DNA from: Tannerellaceae bacterium
GTDB taxonomy: Bacteria > Bacteroidota > Bacteroidia > Bacteroidales > Tannerellaceae
Reading direction: 5' to 3'
Assembly: GCA_031257015.1 (NCBI GenBank)
Contig: JAIRPK010000015.1
Coordinates: forward strand, 86,258 to 150,257
DNA length: 64,000 bases
Shown piece after piece: positions 9,775-18,883 of this stretch (its first letter is position 1; each line of letters opens with the position of its first letter). The notes under the pieces were generated by a model. It saw nothing but the letters and a program-made list of their open reading frames with translations, did no database searches and was not told where the DNA came from. A program made the translations under genes and the position numbers.

Positions 9775-9839
9775 CAATAATATTTTGAATCATTGCAGGA
9801 TGACGGAGAAGCGAGTTTGAAGCTTTGAAGGCGCAGTTT

Positions 9840-10471
9840 GATTCTCCGGGAATATCGCGTGACTCTCCGAAAGTCACCGTTGATTCTCCGAGAATATCGC
9901 GTGACACTCCGAGAGTCACCGTTGATTCTCCGAGAGTATATGATCGATTCTCCGAGAATCACGCTTGACACTCCGAGAGTCACGGTTGATTCTCGGAGAG
10001 TATATGATCGATTCTCCGAGAATCACGCTTGACACTCTGAGAGTCACGGTTGATTCTCCGAGCATCACGGTTGATTCTCCGAGCATCACGGTTGATTCTC
10101 CGAGCATCACGCTTGATTCTCGGAAAGTCACGCGAGACGCTCCGAGCATCTCACAAGACACTCCGAACGTCTCACGAGACGCTCCGAACGTTTCACGAGA
10201 CACTCCAAGCGTTTCACGAGACGCTCCGAACGTTTCACGAGACACTCCAAGCGTTTCACGAGACGCTCCGAGCGTTTCACGAGACGCTCCGAGCGTTTCA
10301 CGAGACGCTCCGAGCGTTTCACGAGACACTCCGAACGTTTCACGAGACGCTCCGAGCGTTTCACGAGACACTCCGAACGTTTCACGAGACGCTCCGAACG
10401 TCTCACGAGACACTCCAAGCGTTTCACGAGACGCTCCAAGCGTTTCACGAGACGCTCCAAGCATCTCACAA
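9840..10471. repeat. Array B: about 30 tandem 21-bp repeats, same family as A
   Basis: Units start at 9840 and keep a 21-bp step to 10471, except two 22-bp units (9924 and 9988). The left part (to about 10135) uses GATTCTCCGAGAATC-type units, a near-perfect palindrome around the central base. The right part (10136-10471, 16 units) uses the array A unit type, and the register is unbroken across the junction. A 64-bp block (22+21+21) is duplicated at 9924-9987 and 9988-10051. The array lies in the divergent region between rhaB and a plus-strand lipoprotein gene. Open frames through it are repeat artefacts. Confidence 0.95.
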
Positions 10472-10570
10472 GACAAGACCAGGATTAGCTTGTATTTGCA
10501 CATGAAAAAACCTGCATTTGTGAACATATAATTACATTCATAAAAAACAAATAATAAAACTAATAGCAAG

Positions 10571-10687
10571 ATGAACATTAGCAGCAATGCAGCATCAGCC
10601 CCTTCTGCAAAAACAGTACGCCTGATTACTCTTAATATCATTTCTCATGATGGCAGAGTTCGCTCCCTGATAAAGGATGGAGCGTAA
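10571..10687 (+). CDS. Possible 38-residue small ORF, unrecognised
   Basis: ATG at 10571 to TAA at 10685-10687 encodes a 38-residue peptide beginning MNISSNAASAPSAKTVRL and ending LIKDGA. There is no signal peptide or known motif, and no strong ribosome site is obvious. It lies between array B and the truncated lipoprotein gene and may be chance. Confidence 0.15.
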   Translation: MNISSNAASAPSAKTVRLITLNIISHDGRVRSLIKDGA

Positions 10688-10730
10688 AAATATATCATTC
10701 AGTTTAGTAAAACATTAAAAGAAAAATTAT

Positions 10731-11150
10731 ATGAATAAACAAATCCTTTTTATAACGTTATGCCTTTTTATAATAAATGCCTCTTGTAACAAAAACAGTG
10801 ACAACGACAGCAAAGAAAGCTTTTCCGCTCCCCCGGACAAAGTGATTGCAAATGCTCCCGGAACGCTTAATTATTATAAAGAATTTAATCAATGGGAAGT
10901 GAAATATGACTTTGCCTTGCAAGCATACGATTCCGAGGAACATTATATTATAGGCGGATTTGAATGTGAGTCAATCCCGTTTGTTGAAGGCTCGAAAGTC
11001 CTAATCAACAGTAATTGTTTTTCGGCGGAATCCCCCGGCCGGTTCTACTGTTATTGCCGGAATAGAGTATTATAATATTATTATACAGTTGTTGCCAAAT
11101 TAGTAGAAATTCAAAAATAAAAAAGGGTATTTTATTGTTTTCGTTTAAAT
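10731..11150 (+). pseudogene. Decayed lipoprotein gene, paralogue of the gene at 55869
   Basis: The intact frame (10731-11075, 114 residues) begins MNKQILFITLCLFIINASC, a lipoprotein signal with the lipobox Cys. It matches the start of the 293-residue protein at 55869: LNYYKEFNQWEV against LSYYEELNLWGV, and GGFECESIPFVEGSKVLI against RKFECDSFPLAIGMKVII. Just after a CCCCC run near 11034 the similarity moves to another frame (GIEYYNIIIQLL against MAYYNIIVSSI), and near 11093 it moves again (VAKLVEIQK against VAEIIEVRY). At least two frameshifts and stop codons therefore broke it. The product, if any, is a truncated outer-membrane or periplasmic lipoprotein of unknown role. Confidence 0.65.
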
Positions 11151-11237
11151 TAATAACAAAACAACCTGTTACCGATGACTGCTGCTGTGTTGTTTACATT
11201 ATCTGGAAGTTTTTCAGCATAAAAAAACAGAATAAAT

Positions 11238-11502
11238 ATGAACCTAAATTCAACTAAAAATACCAAAGCCTTTGCCATCCTCATTATCTTTATTGATGCT
11301 TTCAGGATGTAGTAAAACAGATGTTTCTCAAATGTATATTCCCGCATGTAGTTCTGCATTTCGCTATATGTCGGTCATGGAGCAGTCAAAATACTTTAAG
11401 GCGAAATTAAGGGCACGTATCTTAAACTTCACTATCCTGTTTATGCGTGAAGCCAGACGCCAATGTCCTTTGTGGCGAGATGAGCAAATCAGAAAGTTTT
11501 GA
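11238..11502 (+). pseudogene. Possible lipoprotein gene remnant
   Basis: ATG at 11238 starts MNLNSTKNTKAFAI in one frame. The next frame continues with LSLLMLSGCSKTDVSQ, a classic lipobox end. Together they look like one lipoprotein signal peptide split by a frameshift near 11272. The remainder (to 11502) resembles no family. Only the signal-peptide character supports this. Confidence 0.3.
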
Positions 11503-11634
11503 TATGTTCCGAGAGTGTAACCAGAGATGTTCCGGGTTCATTAAAAACATTTCATAACTGATTAAAAACATTTTTGAGCGTATCGCTTGAGATTCCGAGA
11601 GCATTGCGCGGTTTGCGGAGTGTAGCGTGAGATT
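11501..11634. repeat. Relic of a 21-bp array
   Basis: ATTAAAAACAT recurs at 11540 and 11561, 21 bp apart. ATTCCGAGAG and TTGCGGAGTG segments nearby resemble the TTCTCCGAGAG cores of arrays A, B and H. Spacing elsewhere has drifted to about 20 or 23 bp. It is best read as a decayed member of the same repeat class. Confidence 0.35.
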
Positions 11635-11779
11635 ATTATAGATATTCCCTTTCTTCGTTAAGCATCAACAGTATCGTTTTCAGCATATAACAAGGCTTGT
11701 TAGACATTTCGGACAGGTCATAAATGAATGAAGGTTTTCGGTCTGTGAGTATTCGTGCAGGCTAAAATCATCCTCATTA

Positions 11780-11812
11780 TTTGGAACGTCCCGTCTTTTT
11801 TTCCTACATTTG
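11780..11812 (+). promoter_or_regulatory. Promoter of the tetR-fabG operon
   Basis: TTTG (11780-11783) and TACATTTG (11805-11812) are separated by 21 bp, matching the Bacteroidota -33/-7 consensus. The TetR start at 11843 lies 31 bp downstream, which rules out the earlier in-frame ATG at 11810. Confidence 0.65.
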
Positions 11813-11842
11813 CGCACATTCTTAATTAAAGTGTGCAATACA

Positions 11843-12436
11843 ATGGCAATAAACGTTTCTAAAACTCGTGATATGCTGGTGGACGTCGCCAGACAATTAT
11901 TTGCGCGAATGGGTGTTGACAAAACGACAATGAACGACATAGCGCAAGCCTCCATGAAAGGGCGGCGAACATTGTACACCTATTTCAAGAGCAAAAATGA
12001 GATATACCAGGCAGTCGTAGAAACCGAAGTAGCCAAGCTCTATAAGATGCTCACAGACGTATCTGCCAAAGAACTGCCTGCCGACGAGAAGCTAATAGCC
12101 TTCGTTTACGCAAGGCTTGACGCTGTTAAATCCATCGTTATCCGTAACGGTACGCTCCGCGCCAATTTTTTCCGCGATATATGGCGAGTAGAGAAAGTTC
12201 GCAAGGACTTTGACTTGCGCGAAATAGATCTTATAAAACGTATACTTGATGACGGCGTTAAGGAAGGCCTGTTCAAAATGCCTGACGTCAATATAACTGC
12301 GCTAGTCCTTCATTATGCTCTGAAAGGCTTGGAAGTCCCTTACATACGAGGCGTAATGGGCGACACGATCATTCAGCGCATCAGGCGTAGAGACAATGTA
12401 GTAAATTTAATTTTCAATGGTATTAAACTAAAATAG
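11843..12436 (+). CDS. TetR/AcrR-family transcriptional regulator
   Basis: A 197-residue regulator. Residues about 10-55 form the TetR DNA-binding domain: ARQLFARMGVDKTTMNDIAQ, then a recognition region containing RRTLYTYFKSKNEIY. The all-helical ligand and dimer domain follows. The start MAINVSKTRDML was chosen because an upstream in-frame ATG (11810) lies inside the promoter. The stop is 6 bp from the ketoacyl-ACP synthase III gene, so it probably controls this lipid operon and itself. The ligand is unknown; an acyl-CoA or fatty acid is an inference from context. Confidence 0.88.
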   Translation: MAINVSKTRDMLVDVARQLFARMGVDKTTMNDIAQASMKGRRTLYTYFKSKNEIYQAVVETEVAKLYKMLTDVSAKELPADEKLIAFVYARLDAVKSIVIRNGTLRANFFRDIWRVEKVRKDFDLREIDLIKRILDDGVKEGLFKMPDVNITALVLHYALKGLEVPYIRGVMGDTIIQRIRRRDNVVNLIFNGIKLK

Positions 12437-12442
12437 AATTAG

Positions 12443-13384
12443 ATGTTTATCAATGCAACTGGTTTTTATGTTCCTGCCGGTCGGGTTCATAATGATTATT
12501 TTCTTAAAGTAAATGGATTGACAAGCGAATGGATAGAGCAACGCACCGGCATTGTGACCCGTTCAAAATGTCGCCCCGACGAAGATGTTAACACAATGAG
12601 CCTAAATGCTGTTCTTAACGCTAAGCCAAAACTGCCATATAATATATCAGATGTTGATTTGATCATATCGGCGACGTACTCGCCTGTCGATACAGTGGCG
12701 ACAGCAGCTCATACAGTTCAAAAGGAATATCAAATCGAGCACGCGAAAGCCTTCATGATTTCCTCCGCCTGCTCGTCCTTCCTCAATGCCCTGGAAATTG
12801 TTGAAGGATATTTTGCCCTCGGAAAGGCCTCTAAAGCCCTTGTCCTTTCCGCAGATAACAATTCACTCTACCAAAACGAGGCAGATCCTCAAAGTGGGCA
12901 TCTCTGGGGAGATGCAGCTGCAGCCTTCTTCCTGTCCAGGGAACGAGTACAGGCGAACGAGCACGAAATAGTGGACATTTATACTGAAGGCCTTGGCCAT
13001 ATAGGCAAAAGCGTTGAAGCCGTAAAGCTCCGTCCCGCCGTCGAAGGCATAATGATGCCGGAAGGCAAGGACGTATTCATCCATGCCTGCAACTATATGC
13101 CGAAAAATGTCCTCTACTTGTTAGAAAAGAATGGATATTCACTCGAAGATCTCACCTACTTCATTGGACATCAAGCTAACATGCGCATCCTCTCCAATGT
13201 TGCCAGGCAACTAAAGCTCCCTGAAGAAAAAATGCTGCATAACATTGAAGAATTAGGAAATACCGGCTCAGTAAGCTCCGCCCTTGTCTATGCACAAAAC
13301 GAACAGCGTTTTCGTGAAGGCGATCTCATCGCCCTTGCTGTCTTCGGCGGCGGATATTCTGCAGGAGCCTGCCTGATTAAATGA
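12443..13384 (+). CDS. 3-oxoacyl-ACP synthase III family protein (FabH-like)
   Basis: A 313-residue thiolase-fold condensing enzyme with the full Cys-His-Asn triad: SSACSSF near 112, GHQANMRI near 240 and NTGSVSSA near 275. Such enzymes prime fatty acid or polyketide chains with acyl-CoA. It sits between tetR and a fabG-type reductase. A second possibility is a role in a specialised lipid or resorcinol pathway (DarB-like enzymes are FabH relatives), but no DarA partner is seen. Housekeeping FabH is therefore not certain. Confidence 0.85.
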   Translation: MFINATGFYVPAGRVHNDYFLKVNGLTSEWIEQRTGIVTRSKCRPDEDVNTMSLNAVLNAKPKLPYNISDVDLIISATYSPVDTVATAAHTVQKEYQIEHAKAFMISSACSSFLNALEIVEGYFALGKASKALVLSADNNSLYQNEADPQSGHLWGDAAAAFFLSRERVQANEHEIVDIYTEGLGHIGKSVEAVKLRPAVEGIMMPEGKDVFIHACNYMPKNVLYLLEKNGYSLEDLTYFIGHQANMRILSNVARQLKLPEEKMLHNIEELGNTGSVSSALVYAQNEQRFREGDLIALAVFGGGYSAGACLIK

Positions 13385-13411
13385 CAAAATAATAATTATA
13401 CATTAATATAT

Positions 13412-14158
13412 ATGGAATTACTTAAAAGAAAGACAGCTCTTGTAACAGGAGCCGCCCGTGGCATAGGAAAAGCCATCGCCCTCAAATTTGCATCAGAAGG
13501 AGCCGACGTAGCCTTCACCGATTTAACCATCGACGAGGCAGGACTTGCCACCCAAGCTGAAATAGAAGCCTTCGGTGTAAAAGCTAAAGGTTACGCCTCC
13601 AATGCTGCCAACTTCGACGAAGCGCATAACGTAGTAGCCGAAATACTAAAAGACTTCGGACGTATCGACGTCTTGGTCAACAATGCCGGAATCACTCGCG
13701 ATGGCTTGATGATGCGTATGACCGAGCAACAATGGGACATGGTCATAGGCGTCAATCTCAAATCCGCCTTTAACTTCATTCACGCCGTAACTCCAGTCAT
13801 GATGAAACAAAAAAGCGGTAGCATCATCAACATGGCCTCTGTCGTTGGCGTATCCGGGAATGCTGGACAGGCCAACTACTCCGCATCCAAAGCCGGAATG
13901 ATAGGACTAGCAAAAAGTATAGCCAAAGAATTAGGTTCTCGCGGGATACGCGCAAACGCCATCGCCCCTGGATTTATCATCACTGACATGACTGCTGCCC
14001 TATCTGAAGAAGTAAAAGCCGAATGGGCTAAACAAATACCACTTCGTCGCGGCGGAACACCTGAAGATGTAGCCAACGTCGCTGTCTTCCTTGCCTCCGA
14101 CATCTCGTCTTACGTTACTGGTCAAGTTATCCACTGCTGTGGAGGGATGAACACCTGA
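13412..14158 (+). CDS. fabG: 3-oxoacyl-ACP reductase (FabG-type SDR)
   Basis: A 248-residue short-chain dehydrogenase/reductase. TGAARGIGKA binds NADPH, NNAG follows, a Ser sits in NMASVVG, and YSASKAG holds the Tyr-Lys pair. The length and the ending VTGQVIHCCGGMNT fit FabG. It reduces the beta-keto group after condensation, so with the preceding FabH-like gene it forms a two-step elongation pair. Its TGA directly abuts the ATG of the next gene. Confidence 0.88.
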   Translation: MELLKRKTALVTGAARGIGKAIALKFASEGADVAFTDLTIDEAGLATQAEIEAFGVKAKGYASNAANFDEAHNVVAEILKDFGRIDVLVNNAGITRDGLMMRMTEQQWDMVIGVNLKSAFNFIHAVTPVMMKQKSGSIINMASVVGVSGNAGQANYSASKAGMIGLAKSIAKELGSRGIRANAIAPGFIITDMTAALSEEVKAEWAKQIPLRRGGTPEDVANVAVFLASDISSYVTGQVIHCCGGMNT

Positions 14159-14824
14159 ATGGAAATTATCTACGAAGACAACCATCTCATAGCTGTCAAC
14201 AAAACTTGCAATGAAATCGTGCAAGGCGATAAAACTGGCGATGCGCCTCTGGCAGAAATGCTAAAAGCATGGTTGAAAGAAAAATATCAAAAGCCAGGAA
14301 ATGTATTCTTGGGCGTACCGCACCGCATTGACCGTCCCGTTAGCGGTGCGGTTCTTTTTGCCAAAACCGAAAAAGCTCTCATTCGCCTAAATGAACTCTT
14401 CCGGCAAGGTGAAGTAAAGAAAACATACTGGGCAATTGTGAGAGAAATACCCCCAAAAGATGAGGATGAACTTATTCATTGGCTCGTACGTAAAGAAAAG
14501 CAAAACAAATCCTACGCCTATGCGTCCGAAAAAAACGGTGCACAAAAAGCCATCCTCCATTACAAAATAATTTCCCACAGCAACAATTACACCTTATTGG
14601 AAATAGACCTCAAAACCGGTAGGCACCACCAAATACGTGTCCAGCTAAGCAAAATAGGATGCCCTATAAAAGGCGACCTTAAATACGGATTTGATCGTTC
14701 TAATCCCAATGGTGGTATAAGCCTCCATGCCTGTCGTCTGGAGTTCATCCATCCAGTCTTAAAAAGTCCAATCATTATTGCTGCCGAACCACCTAAAGAA
14801 AATCTTTGGCAGGCATTAACGTGA
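14159..14824 (+). CDS. RluA-family pseudouridine synthase
   Basis: A 221-residue RNA pseudouridine synthase with the catalytic Asp motif HRIDRPVSGAVLFAK near residue 60 and the family motif KTGRHHQIRVQL near 160. There is no N-terminal S4 RNA-binding domain, as in short RluA/TruC-like members. It starts immediately after the fabG stop and is probably co-transcribed. Target RNA position is not predictable. Confidence 0.88.
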   Translation: MEIIYEDNHLIAVNKTCNEIVQGDKTGDAPLAEMLKAWLKEKYQKPGNVFLGVPHRIDRPVSGAVLFAKTEKALIRLNELFRQGEVKKTYWAIVREIPPKDEDELIHWLVRKEKQNKSYAYASEKNGAQKAILHYKIISHSNNYTLLEIDLKTGRHHQIRVQLSKIGCPIKGDLKYGFDRSNPNGGISLHACRLEFIHPVLKSPIIIAAEPPKENLWQALT

Positions 14825-14943
14825 GTAACTATGTAAAGCTGCGGGAACTTTATCTATATTCCAACCTGAAATAAACAGTTAATTAATTAACTCAAATTTT
14901 GTGTCTTTGTGTTTATATATCAGGTATATTTTGCTGCATATTC

Positions 14944-15660
14944 TTACTTTTCTTTGAGAACATTCATTTTGGATTGAAATTCTTTGCGATAGCTTCTGCC
15001 GATAGGGATTTTCTTCTTCTCGGAGATGATGACATGTTCGTAGTTGAAAGATTTGATTTTATCGGTGGAGACGATGAAGGATTTGTGGATTCGGATAAAT
15101 TCTGCGGGTAGCAGTTTTTGGATGTTTTTCATGGTCATTATCGGCATGTAGATTTTGTCTGTGGTTGCTATTTTAATATAATTATCAAACGCTTCGATAT
15201 ACAAGATGCTTTGGATAGACAATCGTATATTCTGATAATTGTATTTAAAGGAAATAGTTACGTCTTCTGTTTGTTGTCTCGCAACTGTTTTGTAGTTTGG
15301 GGAGGTGCTTAGCATTCGTTGTTCTGCTTTTGTGCATGCTTTAAGGAATCGGTCGAAGCTGAAAGGTTTGAGTAGGTAATCGACGACATCTAGTTCAAAG
15401 CCTTCAACGGCGTATTCTTTATGTGCGGTTGTGAATATGACGAATGTTTTTTGTTTAATTGATTGTACTATGTCAATTCCGGAAATGTCTGGCATTCGGA
15501 TGTCGAGGAAGATTAAGTCAGGCTGCATTTTTCTAATGTTTAATATGCCTTCTAGCGGGTCGGCGAATGTGCCGAGTAGTTGGATGTTTGTCGCTTGATT
15601 GCAGTAGCGCTCAAGAAGTTTGAGTGCGAGTGGTTCGTCGTCGATTGCGATACAGTTCAT
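14944..15660 (-). CDS. LytTR-type response regulator
   Basis: A 238-residue protein: receiver domain (about 1-120) with acidic DDEP, phospho-acceptor Asp53 in FLDIRMPD and Lys in LLKPF, then a LytTR DNA-binding domain (about 140-236). It overlaps its kinase gene by four bases (ATGA), so the two form a cognate pair of the LytS/LytT or YehU/YehT type. Targets are unknown. It is convergent with the pseudouridine synthase gene. Confidence 0.92.
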   Translation of the reverse strand: MNCIAIDDEPLALKLLERYCNQATNIQLLGTFADPLEGILNIRKMQPDLIFLDIRMPDISGIDIVQSIKQKTFVIFTTAHKEYAVEGFELDVVDYLLKPFSFDRFLKACTKAEQRMLSTSPNYKTVARQQTEDVTISFKYNYQNIRLSIQSILYIEAFDNYIKIATTDKIYMPIMTMKNIQKLLPAEFIRIHKSFIVSTDKIKSFNYEHVIISEKKKIPIGRSYRKEFQSKMNVLKEK

Positions 15661-16733
15661 TGCGGAGTAAGTTGTATATTAAGCTTTATGTGAAAGGCCA
15701 ATCGGTCAGTAGTGATTGCAAGCGAATATTGTTTGGGATAGGCTAGTTCAAGTCTCTTGCTGATGTTGGCAAGGCCGATGCCGGCGGAGTAGTTCCTGTC
15801 CTTGGCGATGGCGAAGATGGAGTTATCGCAAGTAAATGCCAGCATGTTGTTGTCTATTTTTATGCAAATATGTATAAAGCAGTCTATATGTGCGCTAATT
15901 CCGTACTTGAAAGCATTCTCAACGAAAGGGATGAAAGTCAGCGGCATAATTGTATAATCGCTCATGTTTCCGTGTATATGGAGTTTGAGTTCAAATTTTT
16001 CGGAGGCTCTCAAACTTTGCAGGTGTATGTATTCTTCCAACATTCTGATTTCTTTTTGTAGAGGGATACGACTTTGGTCGCTTTCGGTTGTCACGAAACG
16101 CAGAAAGTCGGAGAGCGAGAGTATCGCTTCCGGAGCTTTGTCGTCTTTGCTGAGCGCAAGGTAGTAGATGCTATTTAGGCTATTGAATAGGAAATGTGGA
16201 TGGATTTGTGATTTAAGAAAAGAAAGTTCTGCTTGAACCATTGAGTTTTCAAGTTCTTGTAATCGTTGTTTTTCTGCGTACCATTGTGCAACGGCTTTTA
16301 GTCCAGTGCTAATGATAAAGACTATTAGAAATTGGCTTGATCGTGAATAGAATCCGAATCGCCTGGTTAATTCAAACATGTCTAGTTTGCGTTCTTCCAT
16401 TTGTGGGAAGTCCGGTGGTCGCCTTTGAGGCGGCATATGGTGGTGCGGTCCCATTAAGAAATAATGCCTGAACAGCCATGGGAGAAGAAAGCAGAAAAGT
16501 ATATAGGCACCGATTGTTATGCCGATGAAGAGAACTATTCGTTTTCGGGAGAGGAATCTCGGCACGAAGAGATTGTTGTTAAAATAGAAATATGTGAGTA
16601 GAAAGATATAGCTAACCATTAATAGCCAGTTGAAGAAATTTGGGTTTTTCGGCCCCCTGATGATGTGGAAAAAGATTGTCCAGCCAAGAAGGTGGGCAAT
16701 TATAATGAGAATCTTTTTGATTGAAGGTGGCAT
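15657..16733 (-). CDS. LytS-like sensor histidine kinase
   Basis: A 358-residue inner-membrane kinase. About four transmembrane segments lie in residues 8-150, with a His/Pro-rich loop near 96-110 (GPHHHMPPQRR). The His_kinase region carries the acceptor His180 in QIHPHFLFNSL. The ATP-binding part shows FIPFVENAFKYGI (N-box) and GIGLANISKRLEL. There is no extracellular sensor domain. It is translated together with the response regulator. Confidence 0.92.
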   Translation of the reverse strand: MPPSIKKILIIIAHLLGWTIFFHIIRGPKNPNFFNWLLMVSYIFLLTYFYFNNNLFVPRFLSRKRIVLFIGITIGAYILFCFLLPWLFRHYFLMGPHHHMPPQRRPPDFPQMEERKLDMFELTRRFGFYSRSSQFLIVFIISTGLKAVAQWYAEKQRLQELENSMVQAELSFLKSQIHPHFLFNSLNSIYYLALSKDDKAPEAILSLSDFLRFVTTESDQSRIPLQKEIRMLEEYIHLQSLRASEKFELKLHIHGNMSDYTIMPLTFIPFVENAFKYGISAHIDCFIHICIKIDNNMLAFTCDNSIFAIAKDRNYSAGIGLANISKRLELAYPKQYSLAITTDRLAFHIKLNIQLTPQ

Positions 16734-16887
16734 GGTAGCATTGATTACTAAGGGATGAAAAACGATAAAGTAAGATAGATTAAAATGATCGTTTTGTTTT
16801 CTAGTACTCGTGTATTTTGATATTATCGCCCAGAATAAGTTTTTTTATCATAAATATTGAAATAGCATTAGAGGATAATGACGTAAA

Positions 16888-16930
16888 AGAAGCTCCAACC
16901 GGAAATAATGCAGGCAGGAGCTTCTTTGTT
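16888..16930. terminator. Terminator after nqrF
   Basis: AAGAAGCTCC and GGAGCTTCTT form a 10-bp stem with an approximately 20-nt loop, about 20 bp past the nqrF stop. A TTTGTTTTTT stretch follows on the plus strand, while the minus side ends in a short T-run, so it may act in both directions. Confidence 0.65.
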
Positions 16931-16948
16931 TTTTAGTACTGAAAGGAT

Positions 16949-18211
16949 TTATGCGCCGAAGTCGTCAAACAATAACATTTCAAGTGGGACGCCTAGATTG
17001 TCCAACATTTTTTTTACTGCGTTCGACATGGGGCCTGGGCCGCACATGTAGTATTCAATATCTTCTGGAGCTTCGTGGTTCTTGAGATAATTATCGTGAA
17101 TCACTTGGTGTATGAAGCCAACATGCCCCGTCCAATTATCTTCCGTTCGAGGTTCGGATAGGGCGATATGAAATTTGAAATTAGGATAGTTCTTTTCGAT
17201 CGCGCGAAAATCCTCCTCATAGAATATCTCCGCCGTCGAACGGGCGCCATACCAATATGAAACTATCCGATCGGTAGTCTTGAGCGTATTAAACAAATGA
17301 AGGAGATGAGCACGAAGCGGTGCCATTCCAGCTCCTCCCCCTATGTATAACATCTCTCTCTTAGTATTCAGAATATGAAAATCACCGTAAGGGCCGGACA
17401 TTTTTACTTTATCACCTGCCTTCAACGTGAAGATAAAGGATGAAGCAATGCCAGGTTTTATGCCAACTTTCCACGTGCCGGAAGAACGATCGAAAGGAGG
17501 GGTAGCAATACGGACATTGAGAGTTATGATATTACCTTCGGCTGGATAGTTCGCCATTGAGTAAGCACGGATTGTTTCTTCGTCGTTCATGCAACTCAAA
17601 TCCCACATTTTGAATTTGCTCCATTCGTCGCGGAAGCGTTCGTCAACGTCGATATTCTTGTAATCCATCGTGAATTTTGGAATACTAATCTGCGAATAGC
17701 TTCCTGGTTGGAAATTCATCGTTTCGCCTTCGGGTAATTTGACTGTAAATTCTTTAATAAAGGAGGCCACGTTGCGGTTTGATACGACTGTACATTCCCA
17801 TTCCTTCACGCCGAATACAGATTCAGGGACACGGATGTTTATGTTTTCTTTGATTTTCGTTTGGCATCCAAGGCGCCAATTATCCTTAATTTGCTTACGG
17901 GTGAAAAATCCGACTTCGGTTGGCAGAATATTTCCGCCGCCTTCCTGTATCTGGCATCGGCATTGTCCGCAACTGCCGCTTCCGCCGCAAGCTGAAGAGA
18001 GAAAAATGCCATTACTTTGCAGCGTTGAAAGAACAGTACCTCCGAGTGGTACGGTGAAGTGCTTTTCACCATTCACTATCATTTTTACATTTCCCGAAGG
18101 GATTAATTTGGCTTTAGCGAATAGCAAGGCTCCAACCAGAATGAGTGTTATTAGCAAGAAAGCGATGGTCCCCGCTACAATAGTAAGACCTCCCGACATT
18201 AATATAATCAT
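16949..18211 (-). CDS. nqrF: Na+-NQR subunit F (NADH dehydrogenase, FAD, 2Fe-2S)
   Basis: A 420-residue electron-input subunit of the sodium-pumping NADH:quinone oxidoreductase. It has one N-terminal membrane anchor (about 6-28), then a 2Fe-2S ferredoxin domain with CGGSGSCGQC and a later Cys in LGCQTKI. A ferredoxin-reductase domain follows, with RAYSMANYP (FAD) and YIGGGAGMAPLR (NADH). The C-terminus ends DDFGA. It is the last gene of the operon. Confidence 0.96.
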   Translation of the reverse strand: MIILMSGGLTIVAGTIAFLLITLILVGALLFAKAKLIPSGNVKMIVNGEKHFTVPLGGTVLSTLQSNGIFLSSACGGSGSCGQCRCQIQEGGGNILPTEVGFFTRKQIKDNWRLGCQTKIKENINIRVPESVFGVKEWECTVVSNRNVASFIKEFTVKLPEGETMNFQPGSYSQISIPKFTMDYKNIDVDERFRDEWSKFKMWDLSCMNDEETIRAYSMANYPAEGNIITLNVRIATPPFDRSSGTWKVGIKPGIASSFIFTLKAGDKVKMSGPYGDFHILNTKREMLYIGGGAGMAPLRAHLLHLFNTLKTTDRIVSYWYGARSTAEIFYEEDFRAIEKNYPNFKFHIALSEPRTEDNWTGHVGFIHQVIHDNYLKNHEAPEDIEYYMCGPGPMSNAVKKMLDNLGVPLEMLLFDDFGA

Positions 18212-18239
18212 CTTTTCGTCTATTGTTAATAGTTAGTAA

Positions 18240-18857
18240 TTAAATCTTGAGGCCGGAGAAGCACATGAATCCGATTCCCATCAGGCCGGTTATAATAAAT
18301 GTAATCCCAAGTCCGCGCAACGGTTTGGGAATATTGGAGTAAGCCAATTTCTCTCGAACGGCAGCCATCCCGACTATTGCCAGCAACCAGCCTATGCCGG
18401 AACCGAATCCGTAAACCGTTGCAACACCTACATTCGCAAATGCTTTTTGCTGCATAAAGAGCGAACCGCCAAGAATAGCACAATTTACCGCTATCAACGG
18501 TAGGAATATTCCTAGCGACGAATATAAGGCCGGCGCAAAGCGCTCAACCACCATTTCCACCAGCTGTGTAAAGGAGGCAATGATGGCAATAAATATGAGT
18601 AACGAGAGGAAACTCAAATTGACACTTTCAAACTGTGTCCCTAACCAGCCAAGCGCACCTTCTTTCAACACATAATTCTCAAGCAGATAATTAATCGGCA
18701 ACGTGCATGTAAGAATGAAAGTTACAGCAATGCCTAATCCCAATGCCGTGTTTACATTTTTTGAAACAGCTAAGTAGGAACACATGCCTAAATAATAGGC
18801 GAAGATCATATTATCTACAAAGATCGAACGCACCAGCGTACTCAATAATTCTTCCAT
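18240..18857 (-). CDS. nqrE: Na+-NQR subunit E
   Basis: A 205-residue integral membrane protein with about six helices, homologous to NqrD and to RnfA. The conserved membrane Cys segments (for example YYLGMCSYLAVS and VNCAILGGSLF) are expected to hold the intramembrane iron centre with NqrD. It sits between nqrD and nqrF with short gaps. Confidence 0.95.
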   Translation of the reverse strand: MEELLSTLVRSIFVDNMIFAYYLGMCSYLAVSKNVNTALGLGIAVTFILTCTLPINYLLENYVLKEGALGWLGTQFESVNLSFLSLLIFIAIIASFTQLVEMVVERFAPALYSSLGIFLPLIAVNCAILGGSLFMQQKAFANVGVATVYGFGSGIGWLLAIVGMAAVREKLAYSNIPKPLRGLGITFIITGLMGIGFMCFSGLKI

Positions 18858-18883
18858 TGTTTTCTTCCTTTCTTTTAACTGTT

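Noticed and set aside
9734..9919. N-terminal extension of RhaB into array B
   Set aside because: Family N-terminus MNTKVFLAIDLG and a promoter box place the start at 9733.
9916..10641. Long open frames across array B on both strands
   Set aside because: Same repeat artefact; several frames are open at once.
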